A DNA stretch of 51,474 nucleotides. It comes from Xanthomonas cannabis pv. cannabis (GTDB taxonomy: Bacteria; Pseudomonadota; Gammaproteobacteria; Xanthomonadales; Xanthomonadaceae). This document shows, piece by piece, positions 25,543 to 33,778 of the stretch (position 1 is its first letter; every line of letters starts with the position of its first letter). The position numbers were made by a program, and so were the translations under genes. A model generated the notes under the pieces. That model was not told where the DNA came from, made no database searches, and saw only the letters and a list, made by a program, of their open reading frames with translations. The stretch is taken from contig NZ_JSZE01000043.1 of NCBI RefSeq assembly GCF_000802365.1, forward strand, positions 1 through 51,474. Reading direction: 5' to 3'.

Positions 25543-25932
25543 ATGCACCCATTCCACAAAACGTTGTTATGCGCACCGCTGGCCGGCCTGTTGCTGGCCG
25601 GCGCAACCCTGGCCACGCCGGCGCGTGCCGCCGATGGCAAGAGCGTCTTTGCGACCGAATGCGCCGAATGCCATAGCGCCACGCAGGGCAAGAACAAGAA
25701 GGGTCCATCCCTGTTCGGCATCGTCAATCGCCCCGCCGGCACGGTGGCGGACTTCAGCGGCTACTCCCCTGAGCTCAAGGCAAGCAAGCGCAGCTGGGAT
25801 GCGGCCGGCCTCAAGGCCTTTTTGAGCGCGGATTCGAAGAAAGCGATACCGGGTACGAAGATGAAGTACGAAGGGCTTGAAGACGCGAAGGAGCTGGACG
25901 CCCTGATCGCCTACCTCAACACCCTGCACTGA
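25543..25932 (+). CDS. Class I cytochrome c
   Basis: 129 residues from the ATG at 25543. A signal peptide (LLCAPLAGLLLAGATLATPARA) is followed by the heme site FATECAECH (C40, C43, H44), GPSLFGIVNRPAG and the axial-methionine region IPGTKMKYEGL (about M107), ending with ALIAYLNTLH. This is the compact c2/c552 type, soluble in the periplasm. It follows the cytochrome-porin by 34 bp and is the natural shuttle between the outer-membrane cytochrome and the inner-membrane b561 or an oxidase. A few upstream codons in frame (from 25519) are less likely to be translated. Confidence 0.92.
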   Translation: MHPFHKTLLCAPLAGLLLAGATLATPARAADGKSVFATECAECHSATQGKNKKGPSLFGIVNRPAGTVADFSGYSPELKASKRSWDAAGLKAFLSADSKKAIPGTKMKYEGLEDAKELDALIAYLNTLH

Positions 25933-26335
25933 GACGAACGGCAAGCCATGCCGGAAACGCCGGCCGTCGGGGGTGTCCCTGCCGGCACGGGGACGGCAAG
26001 GCAGTCGAGTCTGCCCGAGCCATCGCTGCAGGTGTCTGAAGACCGCGCTCAGGCAGGGGCGATCGCTTCAAGCCAGGTACAGCCTGCCGGCCGCAGTCTC
26101 CGCGGCCAGCAGCCGATCACATGCCGCACTAGGACAGGTGCAAGGTATCGCGTTGCCTGAGCCGACACCTTCGCGTATACGGACGGAACCGCCACAACCG
26201 GGGCGGTCTCGCCCTGCGTGATGGGTCACTATCGCGCCCCGCTTCGTGCCCACGTCCTACGCCCTTGCCGAACCTGCTGTCCGCCAAGCAGTCTCCGTAT
26301 CTACCGCGACGCCATTGCGCCTGCGAGGGGCAGCC
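25933..26335. other. Intergenic region upstream of the outer-membrane barrel and sigma genes
   Basis: About 400 bp after the cytochrome c gene. It holds several G/C-rich inverted repeats (for example GTCCC...GGGAC near 25975-25995), none followed by a T-run, so I do not call a terminator. The notable element is the GGAACC / GTCT pair at 26185-26209, typical of ECF sigma promoters. The reading frames that cross the region lack protein character. Confidence 0.5.
26185..26209 (+). promoter_or_regulatory. Candidate ECF sigma factor promoter
   Basis: A -35-like GGAACC (26185-26190) is separated by 15 bp from GTCT (26206-26209). This fits the GGAAC...GTCT pattern shared by many ECF sigma promoters. 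It lies upstream of the outer-membrane barrel gene and, 1 kb further on, of an ECF sigma gene, so self-control is plausible. The call is inference from the motif and location. Confidence 0.35.
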
Positions 26336-26506
26336 GTGGGCCGCATCGCACGGCTGTGCACCGCCGTACTCTTCGCCGCCTCGATGCTTGCCCTGCCTGC
26401 ACGCGCATTGCGGAAGGCCGGCACCGCAGGCCCAGCGCTTACAGCTACACCATGCAGTCATGCTCGCCTTGCTCCTGGGCCCCTGCGGCAATGCACTGGC
26501 GGATAA
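26336..26506 (+). CDS. Possible small secreted peptide, or displaced N-terminus of the barrel protein
   Basis: A GTG at 26336 is preceded by GAGGGG at good spacing and opens a frame with a clean signal-peptide look (GRIARLCTAVLFAASMLALPARA). It ends after 56 residues in a different frame from the barrel gene and overlaps the start of that gene. It could be a real small gene, a chance frame, or the true beginning of the barrel gene separated by a frameshift. The barrel gene itself has an unusually short signal. Confidence 0.3.
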   Translation: MGRIARLCTAVLFAASMLALPARALRKAGTAGPALTATPCSHARLAPGPLRQCTGG

Positions 26507-27137
26507 TGTTGGCGGTGCGGTCGCAGTCGCCTCCTCCCTGATCGATCGCGGCATTGCGATTGCGCCCAACCGCGTCACCCTGCAGACCGCCGGCTACTGG
26601 CTGCCGTCGCCGGGCTGGTCGGCCTCGGTCTCTGCCGCGCTGCAATCGCCGTCGCTGAGCAAGCCGGTGGCATTCACCATCCAGGGCGCGCGCGCCTGGA
26701 TGCTGGACGACCGCTGGCAGATGCAGGCCAGCCTGCTGTACTACGCCTACCCGGCCGACCGCCAGTCGCGCACCTTCGACCGCCAGGAAGCGAGCCTGGC
26801 CTGGTCCTACCGCGACATGCTGACCTTTTCGCTGTCCACCTTCAATTTTCCGCGCGCGCAGCGCTCGCCCTGGAACACGGTGATCGACGTCACCGCCAGC
26901 GTGCCGCTGTCGTCCAGTTTCAGTCTCTCCGCCGGCGCCGGCATCTCCGATTTTCCGGCGATGACCTACGGCGCCGCCAGTTCCGGCCGCTATCGGTATG
27001 GCCAACTGGGCCTGAAGTGGAACCACGCCGCATGGACCGTGAAGCTGGACCGGATCCTGACCAGCAGCAACACCCCGCGCGCGCAGGGGGGCCCCGGCGA
27101 AACGCCCTGGGTGGGCATGGTCTCGCGCGCGTTCTGA
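26460..27137 (+). CDS. Small outer-membrane beta-barrel protein (TorF-like)
   Basis: About 225 residues from the ATG at 26460. After LALLLGPCGNALA, a short and uncharged signal-like stretch, the protein reads as alternating strands (AVAVASSLIDRGIAIAPNRV; WSASVSAALQSPSLSKPVAF; MLTFSLSTFNFPRAQRSP) and ends in Phe. The opening 'SLIDRGIAI' strand recalls TorF-type putative porins. It lies between the cytochrome operon and the sigma-factor operon, 51 bp before the sigma start. The N-terminus is doubtful: no ribosome binding site precedes 26460, and a better signal peptide occurs in another frame at 26336. Function unknown. Confidence 0.6.
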   Translation: MLALLLGPCGNALADNVGGAVAVASSLIDRGIAIAPNRVTLQTAGYWLPSPGWSASVSAALQSPSLSKPVAFTIQGARAWMLDDRWQMQASLLYYAYPADRQSRTFDRQEASLAWSYRDMLTFSLSTFNFPRAQRSPWNTVIDVTASVPLSSSFSLSAGAGISDFPAMTYGAASSGRYRYGQLGLKWNHAAWTVKLDRILTSSNTPRAQGGPGETPWVGMVSRAF

Positions 27138-27188
27138 TCCACCCGCAACCTTTTGCCCGCCTGCGGGCACTCAAAGGTGTCCTACGCC

Positions 27189-27782
27189 ATGCCTGCCTCG
27201 ATGAATGACACCGACACCCTGGGCGATGCCACCGACCGCATGCTGTTGCGCCGCATGGCGGCGGGCGATCGCGACGCGTTGGCCAGCATGTACACCAGTT
27301 ATCACGGGCGGTTGTGCCGGTTTCTGTCGCGCCTGACCCGCCGCCCCGACATCATCGAGGAGGCCATCAACGACTGCTTCTGGATCGCCTGGCAGAAAGC
27401 CGGCGACTTCCGCGGCGATTCGCAGGTGTCGACCTGGATCATGGGCATCGCCTACCGCTGCGGGCTCAAGTGCCTGCGCCAGCATGACGGTGAGGCCATC
27501 GACGACACCGCGGTGGTGGAAGAGCACGCCCCCAGTGCAGACGACAACGACGACCGCGAGCTGCGCGACTGGCTGGACAAGGGCATGGAGCGCCTGTCGC
27601 CGGATCAGCGCCTGGTGATCGAACTGGTCTATGGCGTCGGCCACAAGCTCGAAGAAGTTGCCGACATCATGCAGTGCCCGGTGGGCACGATCAAAGCCCG
27701 GCTGTTCCATGCACGGGTCAAATTACGCAATGTGCTGCCCGGCCTGGCCGGCAGCGCGCCTTACACGGAGACCATGCAATGA
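27189..27782 (+). CDS. ECF-type RNA polymerase sigma factor
   Basis: 197 residues from the ATG at 27189, with AAAGGTG about ten bases upstream; an ATG at 27201 is also possible. Region 2 is visible as LASMYTSYHGRLCRFLSRL, IIEEAINDCFWIAWQKAGDF and QVSTWIMGIAYRCGLK. Region 4 follows as LSPDQRLVIELVYGVGHKLEEVADI and CPVGTIKARLFHARVKLR. There is no extra C-terminal domain. Its stop overlaps the anti-sigma start (ATGA). It likely drives its own operon and perhaps the barrel and cytochrome genes. Confidence 0.92.
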   Translation: MPASMNDTDTLGDATDRMLLRRMAAGDRDALASMYTSYHGRLCRFLSRLTRRPDIIEEAINDCFWIAWQKAGDFRGDSQVSTWIMGIAYRCGLKCLRQHDGEAIDDTAVVEEHAPSADDNDDRELRDWLDKGMERLSPDQRLVIELVYGVGHKLEEVADIMQCPVGTIKARLFHARVKLRNVLPGLAGSAPYTETMQ

Positions 27783-28429
27783 AGACGTTTTTCATCGCGC
27801 CTGGCAAGGAATGCTCGCACGCGTGGGAGCTGATGCCAGCCGTCCTGCTGGACAGCGCCACCGAGGAAGAACACAGCTGGCTGATTGCGCACGTGGCCAA
27901 GTGCGCCTCGTGCAGCGCCGAGTTCGCGCAGCAAAATCGTCTGCGCCAGGCGCTGGCGCTGCCATCGGCCGTCACACTGGACCCCAATGCCGGGCTGCAA
28001 CGCCTGCTCGGCCGCCTGGATGCCCCCGAACAGCGCACCGCGCCGGCACCGGCAGTACGCCGCTCCGGCAGCTGGACGGTGCGCGCACTGGCCGCCGCCG
28101 CGTTGGTGCAGGCCGTCGGCCTGGGCGTCATGGGCGTCAAGCTGGCCTCGCCGGCCCCCACGCACGACTACCGCACGCTGAGCAGCGCAACCGCGTTGCC
28201 GTTGCCGCAGGGCGCCATCCGCGTGGTGCCCGATGCCAGGATGACCGTGGCTGACTGGGATCGCCTGCTGCGCGCGCAGCAGTTGCAGGTCATCGCCGGG
28301 CCCAACGACCTGGGCGCCTACACCGTGGTGCCGGCCGCGCCGCAGCCGCAGCCGCAGCCGCAGCAGACCGTGCAGCAACTGCGCGCCAATCCGGCTATCC
28401 GGCTGGCCGAGATCGTCTCCGCCCCATGA
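27779..28429 (+). CDS. Zinc-finger anti-sigma factor
   Basis: 216 residues from the ATG at 27779 (ATGA overlap with the sigma gene). The N-terminal zinc anti-sigma motif is seen as WLIAHVAKCASCSAEF (H-x3-C-x2-C), preceded by HAWELMPAVLLDSATEEEH. A single membrane helix follows near residues 99-120 (VRALAAAALVQAVGLGVMGV), then a periplasmic part with a proline-glutamine run encoded by a short CAGCCG repeat (28340-28366). It should hold the sigma factor at the membrane until a signal triggers release. It overlaps the subtilisin gene start by ATGA. Confidence 0.88.
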   Translation: MKTFFIAPGKECSHAWELMPAVLLDSATEEEHSWLIAHVAKCASCSAEFAQQNRLRQALALPSAVTLDPNAGLQRLLGRLDAPEQRTAPAPAVRRSGSWTVRALAAAALVQAVGLGVMGVKLASPAPTHDYRTLSSATALPLPQGAIRVVPDARMTVADWDRLLRAQQLQVIAGPNDLGAYTVVPAAPQPQPQPQQTVQQLRANPAIRLAEIVSAP

Positions 28430-29748
28430 GCCGTCTTTTCGCCATCGGCCTGTGCGTCACCCTCATCGGCCTGGGCCTGCAGGGGAGCGCGCACGCTGCC
28501 GCGCCCGCGCAGGACCCTGCAAACACGGCCGCCATCGCCGCGGCATCCGCCCCGGCCGATGCGCATACACCCGATGCCAGCCGCGACATCCTGCTGGCGG
28601 TGGCCAATCCGCTCAGCGCACCACCGGCGCGTGCCGGCTCCAGCCTGATCGGCTACGCCTCCAGTTACTACGGTGCCGGGCAGAAGGCCGCCGTGCGCAT
28701 GGAAGACATCAAGCGGCGCTACAAACTGCGCGAGGTCTCCGGCTGGCCGATCACCTCGCTGGGGCTGTACTGCGCGGTGCTGCAGCCGCCGGAAGGCGTG
28801 TCGCGCGATGCACTGGTCAGCACGCTGTCCCACGACGACGGCGTGGAGCTGGTGCAGCCGGTGCAGGATTTCTCGGTGTTTTCTGCCGATGCCGAAAGGA
28901 GCACCCCGCTGTCGGGCTACAACGACCCGTACGTGGACATGCAGCGCGGCTTTATCGACACCGATGCCGCCAGCGCGCAGACCGTCACCCAGGGCCGTGG
29001 CGTGGTGGTGGCCGTGGTCGATACCGGCGTGGATACCAGCCACCCCGACCTGAAGACGCGCATCCGCGACGTGCACGATCTGGTCGACGACACGCCGGTC
29101 ATGACCAGCACCGATTCGCACGGCACCGAAGTGGCCGGCATCATCGCCGCCGGCAGCAACAACCATCAAGGCATCGTCGGCATGGCGCCCAAGGCCATGC
29201 TGAGCATCTATAAGGCCTGCTGGTATGCGCCCACGGTCGGCGCCACCGCCCGCTGCAACACCTTCACCCTGGCCAAGGCGCTGGCGGCGATCAACAACAG
29301 CTCCGCGCGGGTGGTCAACCTGAGCCTGGGCGGCCCGGCCGACCCGCTGCTGAGCAAGATGCTGCTGCACCTGGTGCAGCAAGGCCGCATCGTGGTGGCC
29401 GCCATGCCGCCCAACGGCCGGCTGGATGGGTTTCCCAACGACGTGCCGGGCGTGCTGGTGGTGCGCAGCAGCAGTGCCAGCGCGGCGATGCCCGGGGTGC
29501 TCAGCGCACCCGGCAAGGACATCCTGACCACCCAGCCCAACGGCCGTTACGACTTCACCTCCGGCTCGTCGATGGCCACCGCGCACGTCAGCGGCATGGC
29601 CGCGCTGCTGTTGTCGCTGTCGCCGTCGATGGACGCCAGCGCGCTGCGCGAGCTGTTGCAGCGCACCAGCAAGGTCTCCGATGGCCAGTTGCAGGTCAAT
29701 GCCGGCGCGGCGGTCGACGCGTTGTCGCCTTCCAAACACTCCAACTGA
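28426..29748 (+). CDS. Subtilisin-like serine protease (S8 family), exported
   Basis: 440 residues with an N-terminal signal peptide (to about residue 25). The catalytic triad of the S8 family is complete: Asp in VVVAVVDTGVDTSHPDLK (D199), His in DSHGTEVAGIIAA (H232) and Ser in SGSSMATAHVSGMAAL (S382). About 170 residues precede the catalytic domain and may be a propeptide. The start overlaps the anti-sigma stop (ATGA). This three-gene coupling suggests that the protease is a main output of the sigma factor or takes part in processing the anti-sigma factor; the sequence does not tell which. Confidence 0.9.
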   Translation: MSRLFAIGLCVTLIGLGLQGSAHAAAPAQDPANTAAIAAASAPADAHTPDASRDILLAVANPLSAPPARAGSSLIGYASSYYGAGQKAAVRMEDIKRRYKLREVSGWPITSLGLYCAVLQPPEGVSRDALVSTLSHDDGVELVQPVQDFSVFSADAERSTPLSGYNDPYVDMQRGFIDTDAASAQTVTQGRGVVVAVVDTGVDTSHPDLKTRIRDVHDLVDDTPVMTSTDSHGTEVAGIIAAGSNNHQGIVGMAPKAMLSIYKACWYAPTVGATARCNTFTLAKALAAINNSSARVVNLSLGGPADPLLSKMLLHLVQQGRIVVAAMPPNGRLDGFPNDVPGVLVVRSSSASAAMPGVLSAPGKDILTTQPNGRYDFTSGSSMATAHVSGMAALLLSLSPSMDASALRELLQRTSKVSDGQLQVNAGAAVDALSPSKHSN

Positions 29749-29758
29749 CGACACCGGC

Positions 29759-30517
29759 ATGGCCAAGTGGATCCCGTTGTGGCTGCACAAGCTGAGCTCA
29801 CCGCCGCTGTTTTACCGCTTTGCCGGGCGCGTGCGTCCGTGGGCGCTGGCGCTAGCGCTGTTGCTGGGCGCAGTGGCCGCCTACGGCGGGCTGGTGCTGG
29901 CACCGCCGGATTATCAACAGCACGACGCCTACCGCATCATCTTCATCCACGTGCCCAGCGCCTGGATGAGCCTCTTCATCTATGCGGCGATGGGCGTGTC
30001 GGCCTTTATTGCGCTGGTGTGGCGGATCAAGCTGGCCGAGGTGGTGACCATGGCGTCGGCACCGATCGGCGCGGCCTTTACCTTCATCACCTTGTGCACC
30101 GGCGCGCTGTGGGGCAAGCCGATGTGGGGCACCTGGTGGACCTGGGACGCGCGGCTGACCTCCGAATTGCTGCTGCTGTTTCTGTATCTGGGCGTGCTGG
30201 GCCTGTACTACGCGGTGGAAGACCGCCGCCAGGCGATGCGCGCAGCCGGCCTGCTCGCATTGGTGGGCGTGATCAACCTGCCCATCGTGCATTACTCGGT
30301 GGTGTGGTGGAACACGCTGCACCAGGGCTCCACCGTGCGCCTGCTCGGCCCCTCCAAGATGGGCGCGGACATGCTATGGCCGTTGCTGACCATGATGCTG
30401 GCCACCAAGTGCTACTACATCGCCAGCCTGTTCGGGCGGGTACGGGTGGAGCTGCTGGCGCTGGACGGCGGCAAGGACTGGGCACGCCGCATCGTGCTTG
30501 CGGAGCGCACCACATGA
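29759..30517 (+). CDS. ccmC: Heme exporter/handling protein CcmC
   Basis: 252 residues from the ATG at 29759, 10 bp after the protease stop. Six membrane helices and the tryptophan-rich heme-handling motif [15 protein letters not shown] are present, with flanking conserved histidines in [12 protein letters not shown] and [15 protein letters not shown]. CcmC presents heme to CcmE in the periplasm during cytochrome c maturation (system I). It is normally preceded by ccmA and ccmB; here its upstream neighbour is the subtilisin gene. The stop overlaps ccmD (ATGA). Confidence 0.95.
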   Translation: MAKWIPLWLHKLSSPPLFYRFAGRVRPWALALALLLGAVAAYGGLVLAPPDYQQHDAYRIIFIHVPSAWMSLFIYAAMGVSAFIALVWRIKLAEVVTMASAPIGAAFTFITLCTGALWGKPMWGTWWTWDARLTSELLLLFLYLGVLGLYYAVEDRRQAMRAAGLLALVGVINLPIVHYSVVWWNTLHQGSTVRLLGPSKMGADMLWPLLTMMLATKCYYIASLFGRVRVELLALDGGKDWARRIVLAERTT

Positions 30518-30720
30518 GCAGCTTCCTGGCGATGGGTGGCTATGGCCATTACGTGTGGACTTCTTATGCGGTGTTCGTGCTGGTGCTGCTGGCCGATCTG
30601 GCATCGCCGTGGTTGCGGCGCCGGCGCCTGCCGCGCGAGCTGCGCGGTCAACTGCAGCGGCAGACGCCGCGCCGCCAGCGCAATGCGCCCTTGCCGTTAC
30701 TGGAGCGCGACGTCCCATGA
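30514..30720 (+). CDS. ccmD: Heme exporter protein CcmD
   Basis: 68 residues starting at the ATG that overlaps the ccmC stop (ATGA). The family pattern is present: [17 protein letters not shown], one membrane helix ([10 protein letters not shown]) and a basic cytoplasmic tail ([19 protein letters not shown]). CcmD helps release holo-CcmE from CcmABC. Its stop overlaps the ccmE start. Confidence 0.9.
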   Translation: MSSFLAMGGYGHYVWTSYAVFVLVLLADLASPWLRRRRLPRELRGQLQRQTPRRQRNAPLPLLERDVP

Positions 30721-31187
30721 ATGCCACCCGCAAACAGCGCCTGTGGCTGGTCATCGGCGCGCTGGCCGCCGCCGCACTGGCCGGCACGCTGATCGTGTTC
30801 GCATTGCAGCGAAACATGAGCTATCTGTTCACTCCCAGCCAGGTACACGCCGGCGAAGCGGCCGGTTACCAACAATTCCGGTTGGGCGGCATGGTCAAGG
30901 CCGGCTCGATCCGGCGCGCCAGCGACTCGTTGAACGTCAGCTTCACCGTCATCGATAAACACGCAGCCACCCAGGTCGAGTACACCGGCATCCTGCCGGA
31001 CCTGTTTCGCGACAACCAATCGGTGATCGCCAACGGGCGCATGCAGGGCGGGCGGTTTGTCGCCAACGAAGTGCTGGCCAAGCACGACGAAACCTACATG
31101 CCCAAAGAACTGAAAGACGCGATGGCCGAAGGCCATGTCGGCAAGCCGATTGCTGCCACCGCCGTGCCGCTGTCTGCGCCGCGCTGA
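30717..31187 (+). CDS. ccmE: Heme chaperone CcmE
   Basis: 156 residues from the ATG at 30717 (ATGA overlap). A basic N-terminus and membrane anchor ([22 protein letters not shown]) precede the OB-fold domain. The covalent heme site HxxxY is intact as AKHDETYMP (H123, Y127). CcmE takes heme from CcmC and hands it to CcmF for attachment to apocytochromes. Confidence 0.95.
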   Translation: MNATRKQRLWLVIGALAAAALAGTLIVFALQRNMSYLFTPSQVHAGEAAGYQQFRLGGMVKAGSIRRASDSLNVSFTVIDKHAATQVEYTGILPDLFRDNQSVIANGRMQGGRFVANEVLAKHDETYMPKELKDAMAEGHVGKPIAATAVPLSAPR

Positions 31188-31250
31188 TGCGTTGTCGGCT
31201 GGCGCAAGGCACTGCAATGACTCTTCTTGGTTACACCCAGCGACCTATCC

Positions 31251-33239
31251 ATGACGCCTGAACTCGGCCAGATCGCATTGATCCTGGCGTTACTGCTGTC
31301 GCTTGCACAGGGCGTGTTGCCACTGATCGGTGCCTGGCGCGGCAACGCTGCACTGATGGGGATTGCGCGCCCGGCCGCGCTTGGCCAGGCAGTGTTCGTG
31401 TGGATGGCCTTCGGCCTGCTCGCGTGGTCGTTGCTGTCGCTGGATTTTTCGGTGCAATACGTCGCCGCCAACGCCAACATCGCCCTGCCCTGGTACTACC
31501 GTTTCGCCGCGGTGTGGGGCGCGCATGAAGGCTCGCTGCTGCTGTGGATCGCCATCCTCGCCACCTGGACGGTGCTGCTGGCCGCCTTCAGCCGGCATCT
31601 GCCGCAGCATTTTGCCGCGCGCGTGCTGGCGGTGCTGGGGCTGGTGTCGGTGGGCTTTCTCGCCTTCATCCTGCTGACCTCCAATCCGTTCGCGCGGCTG
31701 TCGCCGATTCCGCTGGATGGCAACGAACTCAATCCGGTGCTGCAGGACCCGGGCATGACCTTCCACCCGCCGGTGCTGTACACCGGCTACGTCGGCTTCT
31801 CGGTGGCGTTTGCGTTCGCGGTGGCGGCCTTGCTGGGCGGCGAGCTGGAACAGGCCTGGGTGCGCTGGGCGCGGCCGTGGACCAATGTGGCCTGGGCCTG
31901 CCTCACCGCCGGCATCGTCGCCGGCAGCTGGTGGGCGTATGCGGAACTGGGCTGGGGCGGCTGGTGGTTCTGGGACCCGGTGGAAAACGCCAGCTTCATG
32001 CCGTGGCTGGTCGGGACCGCGCTGATCCACACCCAGGCGGTCACCGAAAAACGCGGAAGCCTGCGCGCCTGGACCATCCTGCTGTCGATCCTGGCGTTCT
32101 CGCTGTCGTTGCTGGGCACCTTCCTGGTGCGCTCGGGCGTGCTGACCTCGGTGCACGCCTTCGCCGCCGATCCGCGCCGCGGCCTGTACATCCTGATCTT
32201 CCTGGTCGCGGTGGTCGGCGGCTCGTTGTTGCTGTACGCGCTGCGCGCGCCCCGGATCGCCAGCGGCAAACCGTTCGCTGCCGCCTCGCGCGAGACCGCC
32301 ATCCTGATCGGCAACCTGCTGCTCACCGTGGCGGCGGCGATGGTGTTGCTGGGCACCTTGTTCCCGCTGATCGCCGATGCCTTCGGCCTGGGCAAGGTCT
32401 CGGTAGGGCCGCCCTATTTCGGCCTGTTGTTCCCGTTGTTGATGCTGCCGGTGGTGCTGTTGCTGCCGTTCGGCCCCTACCTGCGCTGGGGCCAGGCCGA
32501 TGCCGCGCCATTGAAGGCGCTCGGCACCCGTGCGGGCATCGCGGCGATTGCCTGTGCGCTGGTCGGCAGCATCGTTGCCGATGGACAGGCCAAGGCCATC
32601 GCCGGCATCGGCATGGCGACCTGGGTGGCCGCCGGTACCGCGCTGTACGTTTACAAGCGCTGGCGCGAGCTGCCGCGCGGCCGGCGTTTCCCGGCTGAAA
32701 TGGCCGGCATGCTGATCGCGCATGCCGGCGTGGCGGTCTTCGTTGCCGGCGTGCTGGTGTCCGAAAGCCTGTCGGTCGAACGCGACGTGCGCCTGGCACC
32801 TGGGCAAACCGCCGAGATCGCCGGCTACAGCTTCCGCTTCGACGGCGTGCAATTGATCGATGGTCCCAACTGGAAGGCCGAACAAGGCAGCGTGCAGGTC
32901 AGTCGCGATGGCCAGGTGGTGGCGCAACTGCATCCGCAAAAACGCCTGTACAGCAGCGAGCGCATCCAGACCGAATCGGCGATCGACCCCGGCATCACCC
33001 GCGACCTGTATGTGGCACTCGGCGAGCCGCTGGACGATCAACACATCGAATACGACTGGACGCTGCGGCTGTACTACAAACCCTTTATCCGCTGGATCTG
33101 GGCCGGCGGCCTGCTGATGATGCTGGGCGGTTTCGTCAGCGCCTGCGCACGGCGCTTTCGTGCACCGGCCAGCGCCGCCAGGCCGGCCGCAGTCCCCGCA
33201 CACGATGGCCTGGTCATCGCACAGGAGTCGCACCCGTGA
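31251..33239 (+). CDS. ccmF: Cytochrome c heme lyase subunit CcmF
   Basis: 662 residues from the ATG at 31251, 63 bp after ccmE. Many membrane helices are present, together with the WWD-type domain WGGWWFWDPVENASFMPWL and conserved FHPPVLYTGYVG and SLRAWTILLSILAFSLSLLG. CcmF with CcmH(I) forms the heme lyase that joins heme to the CxxCH motif. It overlaps the ccmG start (GTGA). Length is normal for the family. Confidence 0.96.
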   Translation: MTPELGQIALILALLLSLAQGVLPLIGAWRGNAALMGIARPAALGQAVFVWMAFGLLAWSLLSLDFSVQYVAANANIALPWYYRFAAVWGAHEGSLLLWIAILATWTVLLAAFSRHLPQHFAARVLAVLGLVSVGFLAFILLTSNPFARLSPIPLDGNELNPVLQDPGMTFHPPVLYTGYVGFSVAFAFAVAALLGGELEQAWVRWARPWTNVAWACLTAGIVAGSWWAYAELGWGGWWFWDPVENASFMPWLVGTALIHTQAVTEKRGSLRAWTILLSILAFSLSLLGTFLVRSGVLTSVHAFAADPRRGLYILIFLVAVVGGSLLLYALRAPRIASGKPFAAASRETAILIGNLLLTVAAAMVLLGTLFPLIADAFGLGKVSVGPPYFGLLFPLLMLPVVLLLPFGPYLRWGQADAAPLKALGTRAGIAAIACALVGSIVADGQAKAIAGIGMATWVAAGTALYVYKRWRELPRGRRFPAEMAGMLIAHAGVAVFVAGVLVSESLSVERDVRLAPGQTAEIAGYSFRFDGVQLIDGPNWKAEQGSVQVSRDGQVVAQLHPQKRLYSSERIQTESAIDPGITRDLYVALGEPLDDQHIEYDWTLRLYYKPFIRWIWAGGLLMMLGGFVSACARRFRAPASAARPAAVPAHDGLVIAQESHP

Positions 33240-33778
33240 ATCGCATGCTGCCCCTGCTGGGGTTTTTGGTGGTGGCCGCCCTGTTCGGCTTCGGCATCTA
33301 CTGGACGGTGCAGCACAACCCGCGCGAGGTGCCCTCGCCGCTGATCGGCAAACCGGCCCCGGCGTTCTCGCTGCCGCAGCTGGATCAGCCCGCGCGGCAC
33401 GTCACCCGTGACCAGCTGCTGGGCAAGCCGTACGTGCTCAACGTGTTCGGCAGCTGGTGCGCCGAGTGCGTGCACGAGCACCCGGTGCTGATGGCGCAGG
33501 CCCAACGCCTTGGCGTGCCGTTGATCGGCTACAACTACAACGACGCGCCGGCCGATGCCACCGCCTGGCTTGCACGCCTGGGCAATCCGTATGCCGTGGT
33601 GCTTGCCGACGAAACCGGCCAGACCGCAATCGACTTCGGCGTCTACGGCGCGCCGGAAAGTTTCCTGATCGATGCGTACGGCGTGATCCGCTATAAGCAC
33701 ATCGGCGTGCTGACCCCGGATGTCATCAACGACGAGCTGCTGCCGGCCATCGCTGCGCTGCCCAGGGGCACGCCGTGA
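33236..33778 (+). CDS. ccmG: Thiol:disulfide oxidoreductase CcmG/DsbE
   Basis: 180 residues from a GTG at 33236 (overlapping the ccmF stop), with AGGAG upstream; an ATG three codons later is also possible. A single anchor helix (LLGFLVVAALFGFGIYWTV) precedes a thioredoxin fold with the active site SWCAECVHEHP (C75, C78). CcmG reduces the CxxCH cysteines of apocytochrome before heme addition. The usual active site is WCPTC or similar, so the Ala-Glu pair here is a departure. The stop overlaps ccmH (GTGA). Confidence 0.93.
   Translation: MNRMLPLLGFLVVAALFGFGIYWTVQHNPREVPSPLIGKPAPAFSLPQLDQPARHVTRDQLLGKPYVLNVFGSWCAECVHEHPVLMAQAQRLGVPLIGYNYNDAPADATAWLARLGNPYAVVLADETGQTAIDFGVYGAPESFLIDAYGVIRYKHIGVLTPDVINDELLPAIAALPRGTP

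Noticed and set aside
25940..26160. Structured RNA or riboswitch in the leader of the barrel gene
   Set aside because: Several GC-rich inverted repeats exist, but none matches a riboswitch core I know, and such repeats are expected by chance at this GC content.
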